From Agelas oroides (taxonomy: Eukaryota; Porifera; Demospongiae; Agelasida; Agelasidae): a stretch of DNA of 64,000 nt. The notes under the pieces were generated by a model. The model saw nothing but the letters and a program-made list of their open reading frames with translations. It was not told where the DNA came from and did not search any database. The stretch is taken from contig OX422183.1 in NCBI GenBank assembly GCA_949130485.1, positions 31,714,640-31,778,639 on the forward strand, read 5' to 3'. This document shows, piece by piece, positions 19,719-32,662 of the stretch. Numbering within the stretch: the first letter of the stretch is position 1; every line of letters starts with the position of its first letter. The translations under genes and the position numbers were made by a program.

Positions 19719-22493
19719 GCCTTCCGACAAGTACTTACCTGTACTGGATTCTTAATAAGAGAACAACTTTTTACATTACAGTCATAATAGACATTGATAA
19801 CAAGCTAAATTTGCACACAACCACAACAATAGAGTTATGTATGTATCTCCACAAATATATGCTGTGATGCAGAATTTCACAAAATATTATTACACTACAA
19901 TGATTAGGACTTATTTGCATTTTCGCCAATCATTTTAGCTATACAAGTCAAAACTGGACAGTGTGAGGCTTGCTACTTACTACTGCTTTATGCTGGTATT
20001 TTTCTTTTGTTTGTCAACTGTTGCAATCCCTTAGTAATACAGTAAGTACTGCAGAATAACGCCTGGGATAACACTATATGGCAGCAAAGTCATATGCAGG
20101 CTAGCTACTGATTCTAGTCTCTTGCCCGGGTGGTCATTGGATCAATTTGAGCCAAAATCCCTGCATGGATTAACACTATTATTCTTTAAGAGGAAACTGA
20201 TATACGTAGAAGTGAGTCTGAGAGTTTTTCTAGCAAAACACTTCAGAGCTCTCATTCTTGGACAAGAGAACAAAGCTATACCTGAAACGTAGACACTGCA
20301 TGCAGTTATACCAAATAGTAACAGTATTTCATAGAACTATTATTTTAACGAGTGAGTGTTATAACTTCTCACCTATTTCGTACTTTCAACATAAACCTAC
20401 TGCTGAGCATATGTACATCACCAACAAACTATAACAGTGTCCCTAGCAGTGTGAACCCCACGGGAGATGTGGTGAATGAGATGAGATGAGAATTCAAAAA
20501 CATTTATCAAAGTTGTATTAAGACATTTACTTTCACTATAAGCATACAAGTTTCCCAAAGTCATATTCCAACAACAGCAGTGGTCGCCTCACTCGCCTGT
20601 ACAGTACGTATTAAGTGTCCACGTTTTGAGAACACTAGAATGGACATACGAGGGGGGTGGTCGCTACATACGTAAACTGGACAATTATAGGCATGTAGCA
20701 TCTGCCCACCTATGATGTGCATGTTGCTCAAGGTGTGATATGTTCTTAGGTCTAGAATCACTCTCCTTGTCAATCTTTGTCTCATTTTCAGTCTATCTAG
20801 CTAGGCCAAGTCTAGAGACATCAGTCTAGTTGATAAATTGACACTTTGCTTTATATAGGCAGCCCTATGCTCCCTCTGACACACAATACTCCTAAAACTG
20901 TATGTAGTGTATGAATTACATAAGCCTGTACAGTAGTTATAGAAAATATTTGCCACTCAGGTCAGTTTGGAGACCTGTCAGTAGGTAGAATGCCATGGAC
21001 AACAAATTTATGGAGTTCAGTCATCAGGCATGATCATCTTTAACACTGTAAACAGCTGGGGAGAGAAGTTGCATGGTCTGTTTTTCCTTTGTCTCCTGTG
21101 ACTCTGGTTCAAGCACTTCCACTGGATGAAGCCAAGGCTTATTTTTGGCTCACCTGGGCTAATTGTGTCTGTCTTGTTCCATCAATGCATCGTACTCTCT
21201 TCAAACATAGCTCGCTAACTGTGCCCTCCCTTGTTCTTTCATCAGTACGATGATCCCTATCATGGTCTACACCTAAGCTTTTTTGCAATTCTCTCTTGCA
21301 TAACTAGCTACAACCATACTACTCTACTATCCAAGCTATGATCTGTATTGTAGCAATACATGTGGAAATATTTGAACACACACAAATAGGCATACACGAA
21401 ATACACACGACCAAATAAACAATACATATACGTATATAGACAATTTCCTGTTTTCACCACAAGTGAGGGGCTCACTCACATTCATCCCCATTACTAGCCA
21501 AATTATCACAGCACATCTTCACCATAATAAGTCTAAAGATGTGGTTCATACAGGCTTTTGACAAGTACATCACCATTAATTGTTTTTACGGATTGTTTAA
21601 CTCATTTATTCTTCAACTACAAATGGAGTGTGCTGCTCAAACATATCGAAAGTACACATATAGATGTTTACACAATCATCTATTGTGACAAGAGTATAGT
21701 GTAGTCTCATTAGAACAACCAACGAACCACATCTCCCTAAAAATAAAAGAGGCCTAGATGTTATGCATAAGAGCAGGCCAGTATAGCATAGCACTACATA
21801 ACTGCACACGTAACTATGTGCAAATCATGATCAGAAAGTCAGCACTTGGTTGAATATCTAAATAGAAAATGGAAATGGCAAGAACATGCAATATACATGT
21901 ACATAGTACATAATCAAAAGCCATAAAACTTGGCCACAAGTAAGATTAGCCAACATGGACCTGTGAGGTTTTGATGTAGAAATAGATGTGTATAACAAAA
22001 ACTGATTGTGAATACATGTTTATAGCAAAAATTGAATGTGAAACATGTGTATAACAAAAAATGTGAAAACATGTGTATAACAAAAAATGATTGTGAAAAC
22101 ATGTGTATAACAAAAAATGATTGTGAAAACATGCGTATAACAAAAGTGATTGTGCATGAAAATATGCATATAACAAAACTGATTGTGAAAACGTGTATAA
22201 CAAAAGCGATTATGAAAACATGGGCATAACAAAAGTTATTGTGAAAACATGGTTGGTCATAACATCTTTTACCTGTGCAATATCATTGGAGAAGTTAACG
22301 ATAATATCTGTTCAAAATTAATCTTCATAAGAATACATTTTCAGTTATGTCCTCATAATGTAAGTTACACAGTGTATCAAGACGTGGTAAAGAGCAAGTG
22401 AAAGGACACAACATTCAGTGCCAGGGTGAGCTACTATAAGCTACTGTTTACTCCTATATACCTTTAGATGTCGAAAGAGAACTAAGTGCCAAA
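19719..22493. other. Long spacer between copies 3 and 4
   Basis: No gene found. Up to about 20110 it matches 55872-56250. From about 21058 it closely resembles 27452-28729, the spacer in front of the 28730 copy, indicating an older duplication. It holds the repeats at 21990-22250 and the presumed promoter of copy 4, where the segment AAGAGCAAGTGAAAGGACAC about 100 bases before the ATG is shared with the 28730 copy. Confidence 0.6.
21990..22250. repeat. Tandem repeat of about 30 bp (GTGAAAACATGTGTATAACA type)
   Basis: About eight imperfect units containing TGTGAAAACATGTGTATAAC. A shorter relative with about three units is at 28380-28470, at the same relative place upstream of the next gene. 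The small ORFs here are products of the repeat. Confidence 0.85.
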
Positions 22494-25400
22494 ATGCACC
22501 CTCACTGGATGTCCTACCTCCTTCTGATATTCTGGACTGCCAAAGCGGAGCAGTTCTATGTTGTACCCAGCAGCAGCACAAGTTGCCCTAGGGAGCCTTG
22601 CTACACTCTGACTGAGGTAGCACAAAAACCGTTTCAGTACTTTGTTTCTGACACAGTCATCACTTTTCTGTCAGGGAACCATAAAGTAACTAGAGATCTC
22701 AGTGTGATGATCAAGGATACAAAGAATATATCCATGGTTGGATATGATCATACCAACAGTGACTCAAAGAGTGTGATTCAGTGTACAGGACCCCTAGGAT
22801 TTGCATTCATAAATGTAACCACACTGAAAATTGAAAAATTGCAGTTCAATTTCTGTGGGGCACATTTTCCCTCAAAGCTCATAGTTGAAGAGAACTTTGT
22901 GCATCTTCATGACTTTAGAACCAAAATACCTCTCACAAATAACCACAAAGTTACTTTCTACTTCCTGCAAACAACTAACATAACCATCTCTGAGGTGTCC
23001 ATAAGCAATTCCACAGGAGCCGGGTTACTGGCTATCAACATGCTTGGACTATCAAACCTTTCCCAGACTGTATTCAGTGGTAACAGACCAAACTGCTTGA
23101 TAATCTTTCTGAACATTCCCTTCACCTCAGAAGCAACTGCACCTACTCATCTCAACATTGAACATTCACAGGTGATGTTTGGAAAAATACCAAGCAATTT
23201 TAGTTCTGACTGGGGTGCAACTGGCCTTGGCATTATGCTAGCACAGACTAGATACAATGTCTACAATTACATAAACAATATTACAACACACAATAATGTG
23301 AAAAAGGAGCAATGGTATGGCAATCTTCATTTCATCATTGATAAGTGGGCATGCCACTGCTCAGCAATTCGAGCCAAACTAATCACAAGTATTAATACTG
23401 TAGATAGAACACAAGTACGCTTGAGGTCTAGTGATGGCAGCTGCAAATGTTCAAAGCCAGCTGAAGGGGAATACACTGTGTATATTTCAGACAGTTACTT
23501 TGTGGGGGTTGGCATACGAGTGGTTACACATCAAGAATATTGTGATACTAGAATAAAACTGAAGAACATTACTGTGCAAAACAGCTACACTAAATATCCA
23601 CTGAAAATTAGAAAAATAAAGTTTATTACATTGCAAGATGTGAATTTTATCTACAACTATAACGGAGTAATAGATGCATATCGTAGCATAATCACTTTTT
23701 CTGGAAGCTGTTACTTTATCAACAACACTGGAAATACAGGCATTGCCTACTTATATCAAAGTACAATATACTTTCAAAGGGAGGTTCTATTCATTGGAAA
23801 CAAGGCAAATTGGGCAATTGTAATTGGTTCAAAAAATTCTACAATAAATTTTCAACAAATAGGAGAGCTAGTGGACAATGAAGGCAAGGTGGGTGGTGCT
23901 ATAGCGCTGTATGATGATTCTCAATTGATTGTTGGAAAGCAAAGTAGTGTCACCTTCCTGAGAAACCATGCCCAGCTGTATGGTGGTGCTATATTAGTTG
24001 ACGATTCAACAATAGTCGTGGAATCAGAAGCAAAGATAGCATTCACAGAAAATGAAGCCTATAATGGTGGAGCACTAGCATTTCAAAATGGTGCTATCAT
24101 CATCTTAGAATCACACAGTCAAATCACCTTCATCAGCAATCATGCTCAGCAATATGGAGGTGCCTTGTACATAGAATATGTACAGGAATCCACACTTAAA
24201 CTAAAATTTTATTGGAGTATTCATAACGTTAGATGTTTCTTCCAGCTACCATCAAAAATCAGTCCACAGGCAATTCCAAGTCTGATATTTTCAAACAACA
24301 CTGCAGATTCTGCTGGTAGTATCCTCTATGGTGGATGGGTTGAATTTTGCAACACTAACACGGGTACATCAGGTGTTTCACTTTTCAAAGCAGTATTCCA
24401 CTTTCAAGAAGCTACACATCTGTCAACAATATCTTCTTATCCCACAAGGGTTTGTGTGTGTATCAATGATCATCCGGACTGCACCATCACCCTATACAAT
24501 GTCACAGCTTACCCTGGTGAGACATTTTTAGTATCTGCCGTTGCAGTGGGACAGAGGTTTGGAACGGTACCATTTATAGTGCATAGTAACTTTACTTATG
24601 TTAATTCCTGGACAAGTGGCCCACCACAAATGGCAGCATTACAAAAAACACAGAGCGTCGAAAGAGCTTGTACCAATTTGACATACACTATTGTATCCAG
24701 TCATCAAATTGAACAGATGATATTAACAGTAGATAAGCTACCTACCCAATACAACCTTCCCAGAAACAAACTACCACTTGCACTCAAGGATCTTCGCTTA
24801 AATATCCATCTCAATCCTTGCCCAATGGGATTCGTGTTGAACAATTCTTTATGCATTTGCCACCCACAACTACAAAAACATGGAATGAACTGTAGCATTG
24901 ACACCCAAAAGGTCTACAGACAACCAAAAACATGGATCAATGAATCATTTACAAATGGTTCAAAGGATGGAGTCCTAGTCCATCAGCACTGCCCATTTGA
25001 CTACTGCAGGCCTGACAACTTTGACCTTGACTTGGAGGACCCAGATGAGCAGTGTGCATTCCATCGCTCTGGCATCCTCTGTGGAGCATGTCAGAACAAC
25101 CTCAGTCACGTCTTTGGAACATCCACATGTAGGGAGTGCTCAAGTCTGTGGGCTTTGCTTTGGGTCCCACTCATTACCTTAGTTGGGGTAGCTCTAGTGG
25201 TGCTTTTGATTATGCTAAACCTCACTGTGTCTGTGGGAACAATCAATGGACTTATCTTCTATGCTAACATAGTGAGAGCCAACCATGCCACCTTCTTCCC
25301 TCCCAATACAACCAACTCGTTCCTCAGCTGGTTCATAGCCTGGATTAACCTAGATCTTGGTATCGAGACCTGTTTCTACAATGGGCTAGACGCCTATGTC

Positions 25401-26387
25401 AAGACATGGCTACAGTTTGTTTTCCCCCTCTACATCTGGTTCCTGGTCATCACAATCATAGTACTGAGCCGCTACTCAACACTTGCAGCAAGGCTGAGTG
25501 GTAGAAGTGCAGTGCAGGTTCTGGCAACACTCTTCCTCCTATCCTATGCAAAGCTACTTCGGATTATCATCACAGTGTTCCAGTCAACTGAGCTTGAGTA
25601 CCCTGATAACTCGGTGAGAAAGGTCTGGTTTTATGATGGAAATGTTGACTACTTAAAAGGTAAACACATTCCACTCTTCATAGCTGCTCTGCTCCTACTG
25701 CTCATCTCCCTCCCCTACACAACCATCCTCATTTTCATCCAGCACCTCCAACAAAGATCCAGTTACAGATCTAGAGTACTGTTTTGGGTACAGAAATTGA
25801 AGCCACTCTTTGATGCGTACACTGGTCCTTACAAAGGCAGACATCGTTACTGGACTGGACTACTTCTGCTAGTTCGCATTACACTCTTCCTCATATTCTC
25901 AATGAACATTCGTGGAAATGCTAATATTAATCTGCTAGCAATTATTGTCACAGTGCTACTGCTGTTCATGCATGTGGTACTTGTTGGCAGTGTCTACAAG
26001 AAATGGTATCTGAACGTCATTGAGTACTCCTTCATCCTCAACCTTGGTATTTTGGCATCTGCCACATTTTACACATCAACGATCACTGAGTGGGGGCAAA
26101 CAGCAGTTGTATATACATCAGTTAGCATTGCATTCGCTCTTTTCAGCTTCATTGTTGTAGTCCATACAGCTATAAAGTTAAAATCTTCACAGTTATGCAA
26201 TTGGATTTCTATAAACATTGTAAAAAAAGTGCAAGTTAAGTTATCCAAACTCAGGCCAGCTCTAAGGAAGCCCTGCCATGAGTGGAGAAGCACCCAGCCA
26301 AGTACTCAACCAGGAGTAAGTCACTTTTCAGTTGAACTGCGTGAGTCACTGCTAGAATCACATGACTGTTCTGAAAGAACCTTCTGA
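22494..26387 (+). CDS. Beta-helix / multi-pass membrane protein, array copy 4 (intact, 1,297 aa)
   Basis: Single exon. The signal peptide MHPHWMSYLLLIFWTAKA is followed by EQFYVVPSSSTSC. The ectodomain has GGAIALYDDSQLIV, GGAILVDDSTIVV, NGGALAFQNGA and GGALYIE turns, followed by the NPTR-like module (here YPTRVCVC), a Cys-rich block and the multi-pass half. Residues around LQFNFCGAHFPSKL to NNHKVTFYFLQT nearly match copy 2, whereas neighbouring segments match other copies, so the gene appears mosaic. A cytosolic tail ends ESLLESHDCSERTF, as in copies 1, 2 and 5. Function unknown. Confidence 0.9.
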   Translation: MHPHWMSYLLLIFWTAKAEQFYVVPSSSTSCPREPCYTLTEVAQKPFQYFVSDTVITFLSGNHKVTRDLSVMIKDTKNISMVGYDHTNSDSKSVIQCTGPLGFAFINVTTLKIEKLQFNFCGAHFPSKLIVEENFVHLHDFRTKIPLTNNHKVTFYFLQTTNITISEVSISNSTGAGLLAINMLGLSNLSQTVFSGNRPNCLIIFLNIPFTSEATAPTHLNIEHSQVMFGKIPSNFSSDWGATGLGIMLAQTRYNVYNYINNITTHNNVKKEQWYGNLHFIIDKWACHCSAIRAKLITSINTVDRTQVRLRSSDGSCKCSKPAEGEYTVYISDSYFVGVGIRVVTHQEYCDTRIKLKNITVQNSYTKYPLKIRKIKFITLQDVNFIYNYNGVIDAYRSIITFSGSCYFINNTGNTGIAYLYQSTIYFQREVLFIGNKANWAIVIGSKNSTINFQQIGELVDNEGKVGGAIALYDDSQLIVGKQSSVTFLRNHAQLYGGAILVDDSTIVVESEAKIAFTENEAYNGGALAFQNGAIIILESHSQITFISNHAQQYGGALYIEYVQESTLKLKFYWSIHNVRCFFQLPSKISPQAIPSLIFSNNTADSAGSILYGGWVEFCNTNTGTSGVSLFKAVFHFQEATHLSTISSYPTRVCVCINDHPDCTITLYNVTAYPGETFLVSAVAVGQRFGTVPFIVHSNFTYVNSWTSGPPQMAALQKTQSVERACTNLTYTIVSSHQIEQMILTVDKLPTQYNLPRNKLPLALKDLRLNIHLNPCPMGFVLNNSLCICHPQLQKHGMNCSIDTQKVYRQPKTWINESFTNGSKDGVLVHQHCPFDYCRPDNFDLDLEDPDEQCAFHRSGILCGACQNNLSHVFGTSTCRECSSLWALLWVPLITLVGVALVVLLIMLNLTVSVGTINGLIFYANIVRANHATFFPPNTTNSFLSWFIAWINLDLGIETCFYNGLDAYVKTWLQFVFPLYIWFLVITIIVLSRYSTLAARLSGRSAVQVLATLFLLSYAKLLRIIITVFQSTELEYPDNSVRKVWFYDGNVDYLKGKHIPLFIAALLLLLISLPYTTILIFIQHLQQRSSYRSRVLFWVQKLKPLFDAYTGPYKGRHRYWTGLLLLVRITLFLIFSMNIRGNANINLLAIIVTVLLLFMHVVLVGSVYKKWYLNVIEYSFILNLGILASATFYTSTITEWGQTAVVYTSVSIAFALFSFIVVVHTAIKLKSSQLCNWISINIVKKVQVKLSKLRPALRKPCHEWRSTQPSTQPGVSHFSVELRESLLESHDCSERTF

Positions 26388-28729
26388 CAAGCAGTTGTGT
26401 ACTATGCATTGTTTTTACAAGAGAAACATTCCTATCACCTTGACAGTTAATGGACACAGATAACGTTAATGTTGAGTCTGTACACAACAAGTTATACGCT
26501 AACAATACCCTGCAGAGTGTGAACCATTTCACAAAATATTGATTATACCTTTTTATAGCATTTTTTGTAAACCATTTTAGAAATCAGTGATGCAACAGAT
26601 ACTTGTATAGATGTAGGATGCTCAATTAACTGAGTCTGATGTATTATGTCACTTGGTGTTTGGATTGTTTCAATTTTCCATCAAAGGCACACATTTACTA
26701 CATAGAACTGAGGGCAAGAATTTCAACTGTTACTTATGCTAGTAAAAAGTATAAAACAAAGCAACATTTTATGTTGGTATGTAATTAGCACTCAAGAACT
26801 CTCATTCCTGGAAAACCAGAGCAAAGCTACGTATGTCCTTAAACATGTTGAGAATGCAGGCGAGTATCAACTGGCATGATTATTTCACAAGTCTATATTT
26901 CCGGATGAAGAAAACTCCCGTACTTCCTCTCCACCATCGTGAAATTCAATCTATGTACTAATTGCCTGTTCATACCACCAACAAATCTGGATGGTGGATT
27001 TCAAGAGCCCATCAGTAGAACAATCAAAGTACAATCAAAGGACTTTTGTGTTCCACACAAACTAACAAATTTACCAAAGTCTATTTTCCAACAACAAACC
27101 AAACTACTGCACCTAACAACAGTCATGTGGGGCGAGCCTGAGCGAGTCCCACACTAGCGTGACTGCATGCACACACAAGTGTGGATGTATCTACGCTTGT
27201 TTGGACCGACCACTTACCGTAAATTTCAATATTCAAATATATCACAAAGATCAATATCGTCAGGCATGTGAAGGCCAGTACTGTCAGAGTGCAGCATCAG
27301 TGACCCGGAGCGAAGACGACTAAAGTTGAAGCAAGCGTGGCAACTTAATTCTGGTTTGTACTTCTACCGACCATCAACGGCAGACCGCTTACAGGCGGTG
27401 CAAATTTAATATGGATGGTGGTTGAGGTCGCTTCAGGTAAGGGCCACTTCTGGGGAGAGAAGTTGCATGGTCTGTTTTTCCTTTGTCTCCTGTGACTCTG
27501 GTTCAAGCACTTCCACTGGATGAAACCTGGGCTTATTTTCAGCTCGCCTGGGCTAATTGTGTCTGTCTTTGTTTCATCAATGCGTCGTACTCTTTCAAAC
27601 GTACATAGCTTGCTAACTGTGCCTCCCTTGCGGCTTTCAGCAGTACAATGATTCTTATCGCAGTGTACGCCTAAGCTTTTTTGCTATTCACTCTTGCATA
27701 GGCAGCTACGACCATTTCCACATGTATTGTAGCAATACATGTGGAAACCATTTGATCATGCACAAATAGGGCAGAAATGCATACACGGAATACACACGTA
27801 CCATATAAACATATAAATACATATAGAGAGAGAGATAATTTCCCATTTTCACCACAACTGTGGGGCTGGCTCACGTTCATCCCAATTACTAGCCAAATTA
27901 TCACAGCATATCTTCATCATAGTAGAAGATCTAAAGATGTGGATCATACAGACTATTGATATTATTGGTATATCATCATTAATTGCTTTTACGGATTGTT
28001 TAAACTCATATTATTCAACCATAAATGGAGAGTGCGTTGTTCAAGCATATCGAAAGCACACATATAGATGTTTACACAATCATCTACAGTTACAAAGGTG
28101 TTGTTTTTGTATAAAGAGGTCCCAAATCATCAAGGGTATAGTGTAGTCTCATTCATGCATAAGAGCAGGCTTGTGTAGCATAGCACTACATAACTGCATA
28201 TGTAACTACGTATGTGCAAATCATATTCAGAAAGTCAGCACTTAGTTGAACCTCTAAACAGAAAATGGAAATGGCATGAACATGCAATATACATATATAG
28301 TACATGATCAAAAGCCATAAAACTTGGCCACAAGTAAGGCTAGCCAACATGGACCTGTGAGGATTTGTTGCAGAAATAGGTTCGTATAACTAAAATGATT
28401 GTGAAAACATGTGTATAACATAAAATGATTGTGAAAATGTTTATAACAAAAACTGAATGCGAAAACATGGTCAATCAATAACATCTTTTACCTCTGCGAT
28501 ATCATTGGAGAAAAACAATAATATCTGTTTAAAAAATAATCTTTGTAAGAACGCATTTTCAGTTATGTCTTCACAATGTAAGTTACACAGTGTATCGAGA
28601 CGTGGTAAAGAGCAAGTGAAAGGACACAACGTTCAGTGCCAGGGTGAGGTAGTATTTATAAGCTACTGTTTACTCCAATATACCGTCAGATTATGAAATA
28701 GAGCTATAAAGAGTTAATTAAGTGTCAAA
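26388..28729. other. Long spacer between copies 4 and 5
   Basis: No gene found. 26388-27150 resembles the 3' flank plus upstream-type spacer seen between other copies. 27150-27450 is unrelated to them. 27452-28729 repeats 21058-22493. Short ORFs at 27671-28146 lie in the duplicated spacer and are not supported. Confidence 0.55.
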
Positions 28730-31700
28730 ATGCACCCCCACTGGATGTTCCTGCTTCTGCTATCATGGACTGCCACAGCAGAGCAGTTCTATGTCGTACC
28801 CAGCGGTAGCACAAGTTGCCCCAAAGATCCTTGCTACACTCTGACTGATGTAGTACAAAACTCATCTCAGTACTTTGCTTCTGACACGGTCATCAAATTC
28901 CTGCCTGGAAACCACCAAACAAACATCACTAGGGATTTCAGTATGCTGATCAAGGATGTGAGAAATATCTCCATGATCGGATTTGATCATACTGACAACA
29001 GCTCAAAGAGTGTGATTCAATGTACAGGACCATTAGGATTTGCATTCCTTGAGGTGAACACACTAAAGATTGACAAATTTCTAATTGTGGGGGACAAATT
29101 CCCATGAACATCAAAGTCCAATACAAGCTACTCAAACCAGGTTCATTTCTGACCGTCTTCTTCCTAAAAACAACTAATGTAACCATATCTGAGGTGAATA
29201 TAAGCAATTCTACAGGAGCAGGGATAATAGGAGTCAACATGTTTGGAGTTTCAAACATTTCCCAGACTGTACTCAGTGGTAACAGACCAAATTGCTTGAT
29301 CATTTTTCAGGAGCACTTTAAATTAAAAGATATTCAACCTACCCATTTCAACATTGCCAACACACACGTGATGTTTGGAAAAACACCAAAAGATTTACAA
29401 ACACCTCATAACTGGGGTGCTACCGGACTTGGTATTTTTCTGGCGCAGACTACATTCAATGTCCATATTCACATAACCGATGTTAAAACATGCAATAATA
29501 TAAGAAAGGAAGGTTGGTATGGCAATCTTCGATTTGTCATTGAAAATTGGGAATGTCAATGTTCACTGATTCAAGTCAAAGAAGTTGCGAACACTAACAC
29601 CGTGGAGGAGAACGATAGGACACAATTACGTCTACAATCCATTAATAAGAAAAGTGCTCAGTTACCAGGTTGCATATGCTCAAAACCAGCTGAAGAGGAA
29701 AACAATGTTCAGATTTCAGACAGTTATTTTGAAGGGGTGAGCATACGGATAGATGCAGATACAAAGAATTGTGATATTAGAATAAAACTGCAGAACATTA
29801 CTGTGAACAATAATATACTTCACATTTCAGGAATGAGGTCTATCGAAATACAAGATATGAATCAAAGTACAGGAATGTTAATAGATGACAGTAACATCAC
29901 AGTTTCTGGAAGATGCCACTTCATGCACACACACAATATATATACAAGGATAGTCAGCTTATTCAGAAGCAACATATCCTTTTACGATGTTAAATTCATT
30001 GGAAATAGGGTTGAACAAGATACTGTGTTACTTGGCAACAACTCTACAATAAAGTTTCAACATACAGCAGAGCTAGTGGGAAATCAAGGCAGGGTGTGTG
30101 GCGTCATAGCACTGTACAACAGTTCTCAATTGGTTTTCGGAGAGCAAAGTAATGTCACCTTCCTGAGGAACTACGCCCAGCAGTATGGAGGTGCTATACT
30201 AGTTGATGGTTCAACAATAGTTGTGGAATCAGAAGCAATGGCAGCATTCATAGAAAATAAAGCCTATAACGGTGGAGCACTAGCATTTCAAAATGATGCC
30301 AGAATAATGTTGAAATCAAACAGTCAAATCACCTTCAAAAAAAATCATGCTCAGCAATATGGAGGTGCCTTATATGTAGAAGAACCAACACCAGAAATCC
30401 ATTTTCATTTGTATAGTTACACAATTAGATGTTTCTTCAACCTGCCACCACATTTCCATACAATTCCAAGATTGATGTTCGCAAACAACACTGCTGATAC
30501 TGCTGGTAGTAGCCTCTACGGTGGATGGGTCAATTTCTGTACCAACAGCAAAGGTAAACCAAGCACACTTGTTTTCAATGAAATGTTTCATTTTCAACCT
30601 CTACCAGCAGTATCTTCTAATCCCACAAGAGTTTGTGTATGTATCAACGATCTTCCGGACTGCACCATCACCCACTACAATGTCACAGCCTACCCTGGTG
30701 AGACATTTCAAATACCTGCAGTTGCAGTGGGACAAATGCTTGGAACAGTACCTTTTACAGTACAGAGTAGGTTCTCTTCAGTTAACTCCAGTACCCCACC
30801 AAAACTGAAATCATTACAGAAAACACAAGTGGTCAGAAAAGGTTGCACAAATTTAACATACACTATTGTATCTAGTTTTTACAATGAAGACATGACGTTG
30901 ACAGTAGACAAAATTGATAAGCTACCTACCCATTTTATCATTCAATATTACGAACTTCCTCTAGTATTTAGGAACCTGCATGTACATATTCAACTGAATC
31001 CTTGTCCATTAGGGTTTGTGTTGAACAATTCCTCATGCATCTGCCATCCCAAACTACATTATGGCTGCAACATTGACACCCAGAAGGTCTACAGACAATC
31101 AACAACATGGATCAATGCAACGCTTACTAATACTTCACAGTATGGGGTCTTATTCCATGAGCACTGCCCATTTGACTACTGTAAGCCTAAAAGCAATGAT
31201 CTTGACTTGGAGGACCCTAATCAGCAGTGTGCATTCTATCGCTCTGGCATCCTCTGTGGAGCATGTCAACACAACCTCAGTCATGTCTTTGGAACATCTG
31301 CATGTAGGGAGTGCTCAAGTCTGTGGGCCTTGCTTTGGGTTCCAGTCATTGCCTTAGCTGGGATAGCTCTAGTGGTGCTTTTGATTGTACTAAACCTCAA
31401 TGTGTCTGTGGGAACAATCAATGGACTCATCTTCTATGCTAACATAGTGAGAGCCAACCATGCTACTTTCTTCCCTCCCAATACAACCAACTCATTCCTC
31501 AGCTGGTTCATAGCCTGGATCAACCTAGACCTCGGCATTGAGACCTGTTTCTACAATGGGCTGGACGCCTATGTCAAAACATGGCTACAGTTTGTTTTCC
31601 CACTCTACATCTGGTTCCTGATCATCACAATCATAGTACTGAGTCACTACTACACACTTGCAGCAAGGCTGAGTGGTAGAAATGCAGTGCCAGTCCTGGC

Positions 31701-32544
31701 AACACTCTTCCTCATGTCCTATGCAAAGCTACTTCGAATCATCATCACTGTATTCCAATCAACTGAGCTCGAGTACCCCGATAACTCTGTGAGGAAGGTG
31801 TGGTTTTATGATGGTAATGTTGACTACTTGAAAGGCAAACACATTCCACTCTTCATAGCTGCTCTACTCCTACTTCTCATTTCCCTTCCCTACACAGCCA
31901 TCCTCATTTTCATCCAGTACCTCCAACACTGGTCCAGTTACGAAGTGCTGTTTTGGGTGAAGAAACTGAAGCCACTCTTTGATGCATACACTGGACCCTA
32001 CAAAGACAGACACCGTTACTGGACTGGACTACTCCTGTTAGTTCGCATTGTACTCTTCTTCATATTCTCACTGAACACTCGTGGAAGTCCTGAGATTAAT
32101 CTGCTGGCAATCATTGCAACAGTGCTCTTACTGTTCATGCAATTGGCAGTTGCTGGTGGTGTCTATAAGACATGGTCTCTGAACATTATCGAGTACTCCT
32201 CCTTCCTCAACCTTGGTATTTTGGCATCTGCCACAACGGTCACTACGTGGGGGCAAAAAGCAGTTGTATACACATCAGCTAGCATTGCGTTCGCTCTTTT
32301 CATCCTTATTGTTGTATTCCATACAGTTACAAAGTTAAAATCTTCACAGTTATGCAATTGGATTCCTGCAAACACTGTAAGAAAAGTGCAAGTTAAGTTA
32401 TCCAAACTCAGATCAGCTCTAAGGAAGCTCTGCCACAAGTGGAGAAGCACCCAGCCAAGCACTCAACCAGGAGTAAGTCACTTTTCAGTTGAACTGCGTG
32501 AGTCACTGCTGGAGTCACATGACTGTTCTGAAAGAACCTTCTGA
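28730..32544 (+). pseudogene. Beta-helix / multi-pass membrane protein, array copy 5 (N-terminal frameshift)
   Basis: The first frame (signal peptide MHPHWMFLLLLSWTATA, EQFYVVPSG...) stops at 29107. The remaining 1,146 residues are in another frame starting by 29104. Upstream of that ATG the second frame still encodes a conserved NCGG element that aligns with FCGA of the paralogues. The break is therefore an indel near 29071-29085, not a new start. Downstream, all modules and membrane segments are intact, including KPLFDAYTGPYKDRHRYW and ESLLESHDCSERTF. If translation began at 29104 the product would lack a signal peptide. The last two thirds are almost identical to copy 1 at 2414-6242. Confidence 0.8.
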
Positions 32545-32662
32545 CAAGTAGTTGTGTACTATGGATTATTTTACAAGAGAAACGTTCCTATCACCTTGAC
32601 AGTTAATGGACACCAATAACGGACATGTTGAGTCTGTATACAACAAGTTATACGCTAACAAT

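Larger units (their letters stand above)
6355..20110. repeat. Segmental duplication, copy 1
   Basis: This block corresponds to 41797-56250 in the same order: spacer, 5' gene fragment, intact gene, Crypton-like element, second gene, 3' spacer. The offset is constant at 36,149 from 7763 to the Crypton frameshift and 36,151 after it, so very few indels separate the copies there. The two intact genes at 8976 and 45125 differ at only about four residues in 1,304. Similarity continues leftward into the 2414 and 28730 genes, so the true unit probably starts inside those genes. Confidence 0.9.

Noticed and set aside
21914-22232. CRISPR-like array or repeat protein
   Set aside because: Units are contiguous without unique spacers, and the context is a eukaryotic spacer.
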